A stretch of DNA of 64,000 nucleotides from Linnemannia schmuckeri (lineage: Eukaryota; Mortierellomycota; Mortierellomycetes; Mortierellales; Mortierellaceae): the NCBI GenBank assembly GCA_029449235.1, contig JANATG010000016.1, forward strand, positions 1,426,001-1,490,000. Direction: 5' to 3'. Position 1 is the stretch's first letter. Each line of letters opens with the position of its first letter. The position numbers were made by a program, and so were the translations under genes. The notes beneath the pieces were generated by a model. The model did no database searches. It was not told the origin of the DNA and was given only the letters and a program-made list of their open reading frames with translations. This document shows, one piece after another, positions 23,060 to 36,400 of the stretch.

Positions 23060-26000
23060 GAAATTATCCGAAAGGCGCCCGTACTAATGCATGCGAGTGG
23101 ACAGATCGCATCCCCTTTGGCCGAGAGTGAGACCAGATATCACGCGGCTTCGTTTAGAATCGCAGATGTGAATTCTGTCTATTGGCCAGGTCGCGTCCAC
23201 TCTTTTTGTCTTGATTTTTTGCTTTGGCTCTCGATATATGGGGCGGGGGAAGAAAAAAGGGTCTACATTAGACCGTGGCTAAATGTGCTCTAGACATTAT
23301 TGGGACGTGTTTTTAAGCAGGCAAACCCCACTCTTGCTTGCCCTGATATGAATTGACCCATAGCCATAGGATAACGTAAAACATATTCAAACATCCTCGA
23401 CTAGTGAACAGGCATGGCTTTTTTTTTTTTTTTTTGTCTCGTGCTCTCTTTCTTTGATTCTTTGTAACAGGAATGGACATTTACCCTTGTTTATTCTTCA
23501 CATTCTTCTCTCTTTTTTCTTCATTCCTTCTTCCCACAAAGAATTTTTGTTGTTCGCCATGTCCTTTCGGATTCATTCACTCTCATTCCAATCAAGTACA
23601 GTACATACTCCGTACACTCCCCTACCACCCGCCCTCTTTTAATTTTTTTTTATGTCTCCCCTTCACTCCTTGGACAAGGTTTCGCACGAACACTCATACA
23701 CCCTTCCCACCAAACGCGCTGGAATCGGACAAATCTTCACCATCAAACCAGCTTTTTCTTCTTTCTTAGAATGAGGTCCATTGAACCCCAGAATCTGGAA
23801 TAGTCACCTGAACCTTTGTTGCCAGGACAAAACTGGACTCGTATCGTGTTTCCTGGTTTCTTTTCTCTCTTTTTTGATCCTGATTCGCATGCTTTTTCTC
23901 TGATAGTGATCGTCCTTATGTTAAATAATCCTCAGCCATGATCTCGAAGACTGTTTTATCTACCACTTGTCGCGTCGAAACGTAGGAGTGTTAGCATATC
24001 GTGGTCAATCCCCTACCCCAGAATATCCAGGTTATAAAGCAATTGAACGGAAGCACAATTGATGGATACAAAGATAAAAAAAAAAGTGGAGCACGATGGG
24101 GCTAAACGCAAAAAAAAAAAAAAAAGGTGGAGTTCACGGAATACTTCATCACAATTCACAGTCAGATAAGGAGAAGGGACTGGAATCGTTCAACACCACA
24201 AATGTATGGCCCCTCTCTTCTCCTATCTACCCACTTTCACCTATCCAACTGTTGTCAATGGTGCTCCAGAATGATGACATTCCCTCCCTCTTTCTTATAT
24301 ATTTTCATTTTTGTATCCACCCACAACCACACCTAATCACTCTTTTTTTGCTGGGTTCAGAAATAAATCAAAGTTGGACCCCGTGGGAAAGTTAAAAACA
24401 CACAAAAGATAAACTGCGTCCAACAATAACGAGGAGAACCGTTGGGTGGGTGGTCCATATGTTAAAAAAAGGATGTTGTCACACCCTATTTTATTTCTGT
24501 CTGAGGTTGAATAGGAGAGAAAAGCGGGACGTGTGTCTGGCATTTGGTGTTAGCATGTCCGTGGGCAGGCAGGGAAGGAGAAGAGGGAAGGAAGGAAGGA
24601 GAGAAGGCTGGACTAGGTCACAAAATGAGTCGTGCAGTCAGTCTGTCCTATTATTAAAACCCTCTCTTGTCCCTATTCTTTTCTGGGCCGAATTTGAACT
24701 TGAATGGGAATACTGCAGTCAATCTTTTTTTTTAAAAAAAAGAGAAAAGGAAGGGTCAAAAAATATGAGCGGGTAGGTCGCCAGCCTGTCTGTGGGTCAG
24801 CCCCATGAGAAAAATTAAAAAAGAGGGGTTTCTTCCTCCTTTCTTAGCCAGCGGAGTAATAGCGTGTTAGGATCCGTTCGTCGTCCGTGGCTAATAAACC
24901 GGATACAGTTCATGATCAAGAAGGAGTTGACCTTGAAAAAAATGTCATAAAACTCAATGGCGTGATGGACGCATCTTGAACCGAGGGAAAGTAAAGAGGG
25001 GGCGCGACAGGTAACTAACTGTCCAACACACTCAATTGTCCTATTGAAGAAAGTGCGAAAAAAAGAAGAGAAAAATGATCTCGTCAACCGTGTTCTTCCG
25101 CGTTTTGTCTCCGTTTCAAACCGGTACGCGAGGGTATACCGTGGACAGTAGACAGTTGACCATGCCATACCAAGGCCCACGGCCCATGTTTTGCCTGAGT
25201 CAATTGAAAAGAGAGACATGCATGAGGGACGGGATGGGATGGACACATGCAAATTTAGAAATATTGTCTGAGGGAGTGAGAGTTGTTTGTTTGTTTGTAT
25301 GGGCGTGTGTGGTATGAGAGGGAATGTGTGTGTTAGGAGAAAAAAAAGGTGAGCACCCCTGTCTTGTTCAAAAGAAAGAGGTACCTTGAGGAAAGTGTGT
25401 CCGTGGGCCAACAAAAAATAGAAGGTAGATCTGAACTGACAAACCAAAAATGAAGAAAGTCCAGATCGAAATTCGACATCGTAGAAAATGAAGTGACTCA
25501 TTCGCTCATATTCCTTAGCTCGTTGTCCCCTCGTCTTTACCGTCTCATTGTCAACCTCAGGTCATGTATTCATCCACTACCTGTTATTCTTACAGATCAG
25601 AGAGGTGTGTTGAACATGGACAGAAACCTATCAGGTCCACGTAGTCAATGGCAGGAACATGTCCTCGTTTGTTTCCTTGTAACACTCAAAGAGCGGTACC
25701 TAAGTGTTTCCTGTATGTCTCATTTCGGCTTAGAAAGTGTTATGAAAAAAGGAGAATAAGGGTCATTAGAAACTCCCTCTGTTTGAGGTGTTGCCCTTGC
25801 AAAATAAACGAGGCGCAATTCAATTCAATTCAGGTCCAGGGCCGGCAGCAAGAAAGCAGCCTATGCCCCTGCCCCGCACCTTTTCTAATGAACCTCCAGA
25901 AACTTATTTTTACGTCGGTAGTGCAACCAACTAAAGAAAAATCTTGTTTCTGCTTCTCTCTCGCCTTTTTTTTCACCGAGTCATCGCATTTTTTTTTTTT

Positions 26001-26929
26001 TTTTTTGAACAGATGTTTAAAGTTCAGGCTGGCTTGAACACACCACTCACTTTCTTATTCGTTCTCTTTTTCAGGCACACTAAAATTGTTTATATGTGTC
26101 CGGTCTGTACTCATCATTATTACCCTTTCCCCGCAATTTTCCTCAATGGGGTGTTTGTTGGCATTTGTTGTTGCTGTTGTTAGTGAATAGACCTTGTTTA
26201 CTTTACTTTGACAACACACACAGACAAATAACGTTTGTTCTTCTTTTGGGTGACATTTTTTTCAATTGTTGGGTAAGGTTTTGTTGAGGAATCACAGTAC
26301 AGAAAGAAGGAAATTCCATGACTCTTTTCATTTTCAGTACCCCTTCTCAACAATTGGGCGAAGGGCATGTAAGAGAGGGAGGGGAGTGAGGGGAGGGACC
26401 GATGTTTGTGTTGTGACTAAGGAGGGGTACGCGACCTTTGTCCAATCCTTCTTCTCAAAACCTGGCATCCCTTTCATCTTCATGGCCGGTAGAAACAACA
26501 ACTTTACACCCCAGAAATGACAGAGAAGGAGACCGACGACGCGTTTGTCGATCGGACGAGTAAGGTGTATATCCGTGTCCGTTTCCTCTGTGTCCTTGTC
26601 CGTGATGGTAATTGCAAGAAGCCACTTTTTTTTGTTCTCTTCTTCCGGAGGGTGTGTGTGTGTATGTGTGTGTGCAGTATATTTGCTTTCCGATGGTTGA
26701 AATGTGTTTTCTATGTGAATAAAATGCGGTGTCTGAGAGAGGAGTGTGATCATCATAGTGATGGCAAGCCCTTGTTTGTGATGTATGTCTCACCAACTCA
26801 CTGAAAAGAGGGTATGTCTGTTCTTAACTGTGAGAATAAATTACCATATATGAATTTTCCGAATAAATAGAATCGACAGGATCACTCCTTTTTTCACTTT
26901 TTCCTTTCTTTTTTCTTCTTACCTTTTCA
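23060..26929. other. Gene-poor stretch between divergent UNC93-like and pyruvate carboxylase genes
   Basis: Nearly 4 kb in which I find no credible coding exon. The longest open frames are rich in Phe, Leu, Ser and His, have no domain and look like translated AT/CT-rich DNA. The stretch contains T-runs at about 23419-23435 and 25989-26006, an A-run at about 24109-24124, a GGAA-rich segment near 24570-24605 and a GT repeat near 26650-26675. It may hold promoters or an uncharacterised non-coding transcript; nothing in the sequence proves either. Confidence 0.5.
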
Positions 26930-27090
26930 CATCCATACTATCCCACCCTCCTCCCTCTCCTCCGCTTCTCCTCCACTTCTCTTTCTCTTGTCTTTCGCAC
27001 GTACTCTTCTTTTCTTTCTTCTCCCCTCTTCTCCCCTCTTCTCCCCTCTTCATCTGTATACATATCTATTCTCCTCTTATAAATACACAA
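26930..27090 (+). promoter_or_regulatory. Pyrimidine-rich leader of the pyruvate carboxylase gene
   Basis: Almost continuous C/T over about 120 bp, including three direct copies of TTCTCCCCTC near 27019-27050, ending just before the start codon. CT-rich leaders near transcription starts are known from highly expressed filamentous-fungal genes, so this probably marks the transcription start region. Confidence 0.5.
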
Positions 27091-27095
27091 ACCAA

Positions 27096-30000
27096 ATGGT
27101 CCACCACGATCACGAACATGAATACTCGGTCGATACCATCCGTCGGTCGACAACAGGCAAACCCGATGATGTCCTCAAGAAGGTCCTCGTTGCCAACCGT
27201 GGCGAAATCGCCATTCGTGTCTTCCGTTCCGCTCACGAGCTTGCCATGAAGACCGTCGCCTTGTTCTCTTATGAGGATCGTCTCTCTATGCACCGTTACA
27301 AGGTACTTCTTTCCGTTCTTTTCTTCCCTTTTTTCTTGCTGTGCGAAAGGGAAAAAGGAGAACAAGACGCGAAAGTGGGGCGATAAATGAGGGAGGGGAG
27401 GTGCATATAAAAGGGAAACATGGGAAATGGAAAGAAGAACACGAAAGGGAAGCAAGGAGAGACAGGAACAGGACAAGAAAGCATCCTTGGCAAAAACCAG
27501 GAACAAAGCCGGACAAACATACAGGAAGAAGACAGGATGATACAATACATGGATATGGTGCGTGTTTGTTGACAAACTTGGCTGAGAGAAGAGTGAGCGT
27601 CCAAAGAAGGAGAATGAGGCTCACAGCAGAATGCGGGGTTAGAGTTTCTTTCTCTTTGGGGTGCCTCTCTCGCAGTGCACAAAAGAAGCTTTTTTTTGGA
27701 GTCCTTGACAAAGACAAAGACTAAGACTAAGAAAAGGACGACGACGACATCAGTCAGGGAGTCAGATGGATGTGACTGTTTCGAGGTGATCATATCACAA
27801 AAATTTATTACTTTTGAATTTTGATAACCGATCGTCCGAAGGAGACAGGGGGAGACGGAGGGAGTTAGAGGAGAAGTGAAAAAGAGGTGTGAGAAAGTGA
27901 GTTGACAAAGAACTTGAAAAGGACACAGTAACAAAGAGAGGAAAAGTGGAGAAGATGGGCGTTGATGGGCGATAATGGGTAATGGTAGTAGTGGTAGTCA
28001 TCTCTCTTCATTATCATTGTTCATATCAACGATCAAGCTTTCTTTTTTGATTACAACCAATGGAGGAGAATTTCCTCTTTAGCACATACCTTGATAGTGG
28101 ATACAATGATATGGATAAGAGGACGAGGCGATGATAAAGGGCGATAACAAGCGATACAAGAGAGCAATAGAGAAAAGATAACTAAAAAAAGGCAAAAGGC
28201 ATTCATCATCACAAGATCACAAAAAAAAAGAGTATCAGACATCAATGATACCCCTGATAGCCCTTCTCTCTTGTCATCATGTCTCTGAGTTGAATGCGTG
28301 TGTGGGAATATTTCTCGCGTTGTTCTCGTCAGCCCATTTTTGGCCTCTGGTCGTCATCGACTCTCATCTCCGATACACCGGTGCTCATCATCATCACTCA
28401 CTCTATTCACATTCAATTGACTCACTCCCTCCTCTCCCTCTGTCTTTCTTTCCTTTCTCAAAACTCAATAGGCTGATGAGGCTTACCAGATCGGCGATCC
28501 CTCAAAGTTCACCCCTGTCGGCGCATACCTCGCCCAGGATGAGATCATTCGCATCGCAAAGGCCCACGACGTCTCCATGATCCACCCCGGCTACGGGTTC
28601 TTGTCCGAAAACTCGGAGTTTGCACAAAAGTGCGCCGACAATGGCATTGCCTTCGTCGGACCTGATGCTCATGTGATCGAAGCCCTTGGTGACAAGACCA
28701 AGGCTCGCAATATCGGTAAGACCTAATTCAGCGTGAATGAAAACAAAATCTCGAGAGCTGTCCTCAAATGGATATGTGCTCCTTCTCATCCTTTCTACCG
28801 CCATGATTCATATCTGCACCGCAATTTTTTTTATTTCTGTGCTACTCTCGGACTAACAATATCGGTGTTTCGTAATTTACCTTCTCCTTCACGATCACGA
28901 CCGATCTTTCTTCTCTTCCTTTAATAGCTATCGCGGCTGGTGTCCCAGTTGTGCCTGGTACCCCTGGACCCATCAAGTCTGTTGCCGAGGCTGAGGCCTT
29001 TGTCAAACGTATGTGTCATTCCTTTCGTTTTGATCGCTTATCAATTGTTGTTTTGGGAAAGTAGGGGATAAAAAGATGAAAAGTGGATCATGGACCGATA
29101 GAAATGATAAATAGAGAAAAGATTGGCAACGGATTGTAAAGCAACAGAAAGGCAGAGGGAAACAAAGCCGAGTATGGGCCATAAGTTGAAAAAAAAAAAG
29201 AGAGAACAATGACCACGTATGGACCATAGACCGACAGAAGAAAATCGATGGCTAACGCATGCAAATTGAACAACACTAAACAAATAGAATATGGATTCCC
29301 AGTTATTATCAAGGCGGCTATGGGAGGCGGTGGACGCGGTATGCGTGTGGTTCGTAGCCAAGCAGATTTCGCAGAGGGGTTCGAGCGTGCTACTTCCGAG
29401 GCCAAACAGGCCTTTGGTGACGGCACCGTCTTTATTGAGCGTTTCTTGGACAAGCCCCGCCACATTGAGGTCCAGTTGTTGGCCGATAGCGCCGGAAACG
29501 TCATCCATCTCTTTGAGCGTGATTGCTCTGTCCAGCGTCGTCACCAAAAGGTTGTCGAAATTGCCCCTGCAAAGTCCCTTACTCCCTCTGTCAGAGATGC
29601 TATTCTGAACGATGCCATCAAGTTGGCCAAACATGTCGGATACAAGAATGCAGGAACGGCAGAATTCTTGGTCGATCAGCAGGACCGCCACTACTTTATC
29701 GAGATTAACCCTCGTATTCAGGTCGAACACACCATCACTGGTAAGTGACCATGTGCTCGTTTTTATCATGATGTTGTGCTACCATACCAAAATGGTCAAG
29801 GGAAATGCGGGGAAAGTATTATTCTTTTTGCTGACAAGTCCTTTTCTCTTAATATGAATAGAGGAGATCACGGGTATCGATATTGTTGCTGCTCAGATTC
29901 AGATTGCTGCTGGAATTCTCTTGCCCGAGCTGGGATTGACCCAGGAAAAGATTCAAATTCGCGGCTTTGCTATCCAGTGTCGTGTCACCACAGAGGACCC

Positions 30001-32614
30001 CGCCCAGGGCTTCCAACCGGACACAGGCAGAATTGAGGTTTATCGATCGGCTGGTGGAAACGGTGTTCGTCTGGACGGAAGTCAGGGATTCGTTGGTGCT
30101 GTCATCACACCTCACTACGACTCTTTGCTGGTCAAGGTTACTTGCTCTGGCGCTACCTACGAGCTTGCTAGACGCAAGGTTGTCCGTGCTTTGGTCGAGT
30201 TCCGTATCCGCGGTGTCAAGACCAACATTCCCTTTGTGCAGCGTCTTGTGACCCACGAGACTTTTATTCAGGGCAAGTGCTGGACCACTTTCATCGATGA
30301 TACTCCCAGTCTCTTCAACCTCGTCAAGCAGCTCAACCGTGCCCAAAAGTTGCTCGCTTACCTCGGAGACGTCGCCGTCAACGGCCCCAGCATCGCCGGT
30401 CTCATCGTAAGATTTCAGTCTGTTTCTTGTTATGTTTGTATCGGTTTGTCAGTTTGCGTGATTACTTTGGTTCAATTCTAATTTTACTTTCGCTATCAAT
30501 TTGTAGGGTGAGCCTCTGTTGAAGAAGGAGTTGTTGATTCCCACCTTGTCGAGCAAGGAGGATACGACTCAAGTGTTGGATGTGTCTCACCCCCCTACTG
30601 CGGGATGGCGCAAGATCTTCTTGGAGAAGGGCCCCGAGGCATTCGCCAAGGCTGTTCGTGACTACAAAGGAGTTCTCATTATGGATACCACCTGGAGAGA
30701 CGCCCACCAGAGTTTGCTCGCTACCCGTGTCCGTACCATTGGTAAGATTTGATCTTAACATTGTGGATAAAGGTAACTGCATATTCATAATTGACAATTA
30801 ACTGGAGTTTCCCCGCAATGGTCAATCAAACAGATCTGTTGAACATTGCCCCGACGACTGCGCACGCTTTGCAGAATGCCTTTTCGTTGGAGATGTGGGG
30901 AGGTGCCACCTTCGATGTCGCATTGCGCTTCTTGCACGAGGACCCCTGGGACCGTCTGATTCAGCTCCGCAAGCTGGTCCCCAACATTCCCTTCCAGATG
31001 CTGTTCCGTGGTGCCAACGCCGTCGGATACACAAGCTACCCCGACAACGTCATCTACGATTTCTGCGCCAAGGCTGTCCAGAGCGGCATGGATATCTTCC
31101 GTATCTTTGATAGTTTGAACTACATCGAGAACATGCGTCTCGGAATTCGCGCCGTCAAGGCTGCCGGCGGCATTGTCGAGGCTGCCGTCTGCTACACCGG
31201 AGATGTCTCGGACCCCAAGCGCACTAAACACAACCTGGAGTACTACCTCAACTTTGTTCAGGAGCTCGTCGACGAGGGCATCCACGTTCTGGCGATCAAG
31301 GATATGGCTGGTCTCTTGAAGCCAGCTGCCGCCACGCTTCTCGTCGGTGCTATCCGCAAGCGTTTCCCTAACCTTCCTATCCATATGCACACCCACGACA
31401 CTGCCGGTACTGGCGTGGCCTCAATGTTGGCTGCCGCTGCTGCTGGTGCCGATGTTGTTGATCTGGCGATCGATGTCATGTCTGGAATCACCTCCCAGCC
31501 CTCGATGGGTGCAGTTGTCTCTGCACTGGAGCACACGGAGCTCGGTACCGGTATCCGTCAGGAGGATGTGATTGCGCTCAACAGCTACTGGGAGCAGGCT
31601 CGTCTGCTGTACTCTGGATTTGAGGCCAACGTCCGCGCCGCCGATTCGGGAGTCTACCAACACGAGATGCCTGGTGGTCAGTACACCAACTTGATGTTTC
31701 AGGCTCAGCAGCTCGGTCTCGGTACTCAATGGAACGAGATCAAGAGAGCCTACATTGATGCCAACGCCCTCTGTGGTGATATCGTTAAGGTCACACCTTC
31801 GTCCAAGGTTGTTGGGGATTTGGCTCAATTTATGGTTTCGAGCTCGTTGAGCCGCGAGGATGTGTTGGAGAAGGCTGCCTCGTTGAACTTCCCTACCAGT
31901 GTTGTCGAGTTCTTCCAGGGATACCTTGGACAGCCCTATGGAGGATTCCCCGAGCCCCTCCGGACGGCAATCATCCGCAACTTGCCCCGTATTGAAGGCC
32001 GTCCCGGTGCCGACATGGGTGACTTTGATCTGGCTGGATTGAAGCTCGCATTGACTAAGAAATACGGCAAGTCGATCCGCGATGTCGATGTCTCGTCGGC
32101 CGCCATTTACCCCAAGGTCTTTGAGGAGTACCGCCAGAAGGTCGAGGCCTATGGTGACCTGTCCGTCTTGCCTACCCGGTACTTCTTGAGCAAGCTCGAG
32201 TTGAACGAGGAGGTGAACGTTCAGATCGAGAAGGGCAAGACTTTGATCATCAAGTTGCTCGCTGTGGGACCCATTAACGCCTCGGGTAAACGCGATGTGT
32301 TCTTTGAGTTGAACGGAGAGGGTCGTAGCGTGAGCATCCAGGACAAGAACGCCGCTGTCGAGCACACGGCACGCGAGCGTGCAGATCCCAGCAAGGGTGG
32401 CGAGATTGGTGCGCCCATGTCTGGAGTTGTGGTCGAGATCCGGGTCAAGGAGGGTACGATTGTGAAGGAGGGCGATCCTATTTGTATTTTGTCGGCCATG
32501 AAGATGGAGACTGTCGTGTCGGCGCCTGTTTCGGGCAAAGTCGAATATGTTGCCATCAAAGAGAACGATTCGCTTTCTAACGGCGATCTCGTTGCTCGTA
32601 TTGTTCACGAGTAA
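27096..32614 (+). CDS. PYC: Pyruvate carboxylase (1181 aa, 7 exons)
   Basis: Exons: 27096-27302, 28472-28715, 28928-29008, 29288-29740, 29862-30406, 30507-30741, 30834-32614; all junctions are GT-AG and keep frame. The enzyme carboxylates pyruvate to oxaloacetate using ATP and bicarbonate. The biotin carboxylase part begins KVLVANRGEIAIRVFR and contains HPGYGFLSEN, the ATP-grasp loop AAMGGGGRGMR, ERDCSVQRRHQK and EINPRIQVEHT. The carboxyltransferase barrel has LIMDTTWRDAHQSLLATR, FRGANAVGY and HMHTHDTAGTG. The C-terminal carrier domain has the biotinyl-lysine motif SAMKMET, with Lys near 1145. The N-terminus is short and His/Asp-rich without a mitochondrial presequence, so a cytosolic enzyme, as in yeast, is predicted. 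Length matches fungal PYC. Intron 1 is unusually long (1169 nt). In oleaginous fungi this anaplerotic step feeds citrate export and lipogenesis (general knowledge). Confidence 0.98.
27303..28471 (+). other. Long first intron of the pyruvate carboxylase gene
   Basis: 1169 nt from GTACTT to a TCAATAG acceptor. It interrupts the protein right after HRYK and before ADEAYQIG. The other introns of this gene are 92-279 nt. Minus-strand open frames inside it have no recognisable domain. It has no clear inverted ends or direct-repeat flanks that would make it a recent transposon insertion. Confidence 0.8.
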
Positions 32615-33151
32615 GCCCTCAGGGACGTGGAGGGGAGAGAGAAGTAGAAAACACATCATACCGAATCCATTATTATTTCAACTGTTATTAAATTTCATCA
32701 TTGCTATCAATCTATTTATCTGATGCAAGGAGGGAGAGTGTTGATAATAATGCAATGAGTCCTCTTCTCTTTTTCTCGGAAAGACAGCTTGCGTTTTGGT
32801 GACTGTATGTACACGCACACACCGTTCCAAGGGAACCAGTCTACGCCTTGTGCTTGTCTCGATTCGCCTTTGTTTTCGAGAGAGGAAGGTAGTTGTTGTG
32901 TGTTGCATGCGTCGTGTTCGAATCACCTGCTTCCCAAAAATCAAAAAAGGCTAGGGGGCAAAACGAGAAGAACGCGTCCGGGGGAAGCAGAATCAGGAAC
33001 ATGCACTCAATCACGCATTTTATCAATGCACAGGGCGTACAATCAGGGCTACATGGAATTTAATGCGAGAGAGACAGAGGGATGGATAGCGTGTGGAGGT
33101 GATGTCGTTGTCTTTGACATTGCTTTTTTCCTTCTCTCTTTTTCCTTCTCT

Positions 33152-33192
<41 letters not shown>

Positions 33193-33411
33193 CTTTTACT
33201 GCTCGAATATTCCCAATCTGCTTTTCATGCTTGCCAAATTCTGTTATTACTTTCTTCATTTAAACGCTTTTTATCATCTTTCCTCATACCACATACCCCT
33301 CGCTCTTCTCTCTGTTTCTCTCTCTGCACCTCCTTCCTCCTCTCGCTCTCCATCCTGACAGACAGAACAAAGGCGTCTAACTTACATATTTCCCACACAA
33401 TAACGGCTCCA
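32615..33411. other. Intergenic region between two co-oriented genes
   Basis: Holds the PYC 3' UTR and the promoter of the next gene. No gene is seen. The 33110-33360 part is pyrimidine-rich and includes a 38-nt T run. Confidence 0.5.
33155..33192 (+). repeat. poly(T) tract, 38 nt
   Basis: An uninterrupted T run about 220 bp upstream of the ATG at 33412, inside a CT-rich promoter region. Long dA:dT tracts exclude nucleosomes in other fungi, so a promoter role is possible. Confidence 0.9.
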
Positions 33412-36400
33412 ATGGATCCGAGTCCGACTACAACAACAGGAACGACAACGGGAGGGCAGATCCACTTTGTGACGCCGACGAATCGATGGTTGGGTAGCAT
33501 CCCGCTCTCGACGCTCGATCCCTTGACTCTTGAACCCCTTTCGACCTATGTCCGACCTGATCCTTCAAGAAAGAAAACGGAGAAAGAGGATGAGAAGGAT
33601 GATGAGGAGGTAGAAGAAGAAGGAGAGGAAATGAAAGAGCGGACGACTAATATTGCCGGTAACCAATACCTACCACTCTATCACTCACTCACTTTTGTTG
33701 TTAAGAAAAAAAATTCGTTATACCATTCATATCTGACCAAATCATCCCTCCCGCACTCCACCCTTTTTGCTCACACCTTTCCAACAGGCGATCCAATATC
33801 CCTAATCTTAGCACGCCTACAGACAACCCCCCAGGGTTGTTCATGCGGGTGCACAGTCCCGGATCGACCCAAACATTCAGATTATTACCATGCACAGCAT
33901 CTGTTGAGGCTTTTGTTTCAGACGCAGAGAGTCCGTTCTAAGTCGTTGAGGGTGCATTTGCCAGAGTTCTTTGAGCGTTTTGGCGAGGATTCTGATGAGA
34001 GTGAGGATGATGGTTGGGATGGAGATGGGGAAGGAGGACAGGAGCAAGGGCGTCCTAGGGACACGATCGTGATCCCCATTTCCACCGACAACAGCAATAA
34101 CACCAACACATTCATCCTCAACCAACCTCAACCTTCCTCTTCTACCACTCAACAACAGCAACGGCAAAAAAAGAAAAAATTCCCCCGCTACGTCCACTCT
34201 CTTATCCGAAACCGAAACTTCCGGAATCCGCTCACAAACACTGAGATCGAGGGGGAACCCACATTTTTTGTAGTCCTTGAACCGGGAAAGGGAGGGTGGT
34301 GGCATGAGCCGTGGGCGATGGCGATGCGTCCTGCAGGTGTTCAAGGGTTCCATTCTTTATTGCATCAGCATCGGCATCAACGTCAACATCAGGAGGATGG
34401 ATCGGAGAAGAAGGGGAATGGAGGGGAGGAGGGGGAGGAGGAAAGGGTGCAGTTGGAGAAGGAGTTGCGGAAAGAGCGGTGGCGGCAGGGGCGGATTGTG
34501 AATCTAGAGTTGGAGGCGCAACATGAGATGGATTGGCGAAGGTGGAATCGGTCTCAGGCCACTTTTGCTGTTGACGCCGAGATTGATGCTGAGGTCGCAG
34601 AGGGTCGAGGATACACAAATTTAGAGGGAAGGCGAAAGCGAGCAGGAAGGAGGATGATGCGGTTAAAGTTGGGTAGGGATATTGCGTTGTTGGAACCCTC
34701 GGAACGCGGGTTGCGATTACCCCGGCGGGCCAGAAGTCGATCGTCGCCGTTGACAGATATGGATGCTAGGCACCGAGGTGAGAAGATGTCCCAGATGTCG
34801 CCATCATTTTCGCTGTCAAAGAAGGATGTTGGTATGGAGATGGCGGTTGCTAACAGCAATCACGCTACTCTTGGTGGGTTTCGGTCGTCGGTTCAAGCGT
34901 CATCTGTGCTTGATGATGTCGAGTTGGAGGATATCCGTCTGCACCAGAAAGACCAAAAGCAGGAACAAGAGCAGAACCAGGAAAAACATGGTGAGAATGC
35001 TGAGACAATCAAGCAGGCATGGAACCAACAACAACAACCGCAACATCAGGTACCAGGACGACTCTATGGACAACGAGGAGGACGCATAGGCAAAAAGTGG
35101 AGGAAGCGCCTTGCGAGAGTCCACCGTACGACTGCTGCTGCTTCCTCGTCACTACTCTCAACATCCGCCTCGGCAACAACAGCTGCATCACCATTACAGG
35201 CAACAGGAGCATTTTCGTTTCTGCCATGGTGGGATCCAGATCCTCAGCCGTTCCAGATGCCAACCACAAAGCTGTCCCCCTTCGCCATCTCAACGCTCCC
35301 AGAACCTGTCACAAAACTGTTTGGCGGTACCTCAATCTACTCGTGCGTTCCTCCTGCAAAGTCTAGCGTGTCAGCAAATCCCGCTACCACCGACAACGCA
35401 TCCACAACCACAACCACAGCCACAAAAGAAACACCATCTACAGAAATCCCAAAGAACAACACAGCAGGCTGCCAATGGGTCCCCGTGAACCATGGAGACC
35501 GCGTCGCAGTCATGATCGGGACCAGTAAGGATTTCTTGCTGTTCCCTTCGTTCCAGAGACTGTTCTTGCGCAACTTGAGTCGTGAGGATTTTGAGGATCG
35601 GGTGGCGAGGGTGAACAGAATCCCTTGTCCTGCAACTGCTATCGTTGTTTCGAATAGTGCTGGTGGAGGAGAGCTGGAGGAGCAGATGAGGGTGCAGGGG
35701 AGCTGGATTCAGGAGGGGCTTCAGCGGCAGCAACAACATCGAGAGCAAGAGCAGAGAGATCAGAGGGAGGTGGATGTGTCGGCGATGGAGGAAGGTGCTG
35801 GCGGAGGAGGACAGGGGGCTGGAACGACTACTGGGCATCCTGGACGGTCGTCGTGGATGGCGTGGATGTCCCCTCGTCGTCGTCAGCGAGGCGGTGGAGC
35901 TAATACTAATTCAGCGACAATGCTTACGACTACTACCGTCAACGCGCTAACAAATGTGTCTGAACTCGGTAGTCGACCTTCGCTTCCACCGTCGGGTGAG
36001 TCAACGACTGCCTTTGTGACCAGTAGCAATATTGCTAGCAGCAGTAGTAGTAGCAGGAGAGTCACGAGTGCTACTGGCGACGACCGAATTGAAGATGAGA
36101 AGGGTAGCGGACTTGGCGTCAACGACAACTCGGGACCCAACCTTAGCAACAATGCGAACCTTCTCCAGAGCATCAGCAATGACAATGTCGATACCCTGGC
36201 TGAAAGGACCTCTGTAGGACTCGAACTTCCGCCTACATTCCAACAAAACAACCATCCACTCTCAACCGCAACACCTACGACTCAAAAAGTCGCTATGGAG
36301 AGCAGCAAGGAAACACGAGAGGAAGAAGAGAGACGATGGCAGGTGTTGGAGGAACGATTCTTGCGGGAGGACTATGATTCATCCGAATACTCGTATGCCT

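Noticed and set aside
24815..25501. A 228-codon minus-strand open frame
   Set aside because: No domain; composition (Phe, Arg, Leu, Ser) matches translated AT/CT-rich DNA, and it has no splice partners.
27296..27934. A 212-codon minus-strand open frame inside the first PYC intron
   Set aside because: It lies antisense in a well-supported intron, is rich in Phe/Ser/Pro from CT-rich DNA and has no recognisable domain.
32912..32935. A perfect B-box-like GTTCGAATC
   Set aside because: The T-arm stem pairs at only three positions and there is no A-box upstream, so it is not a tRNA.
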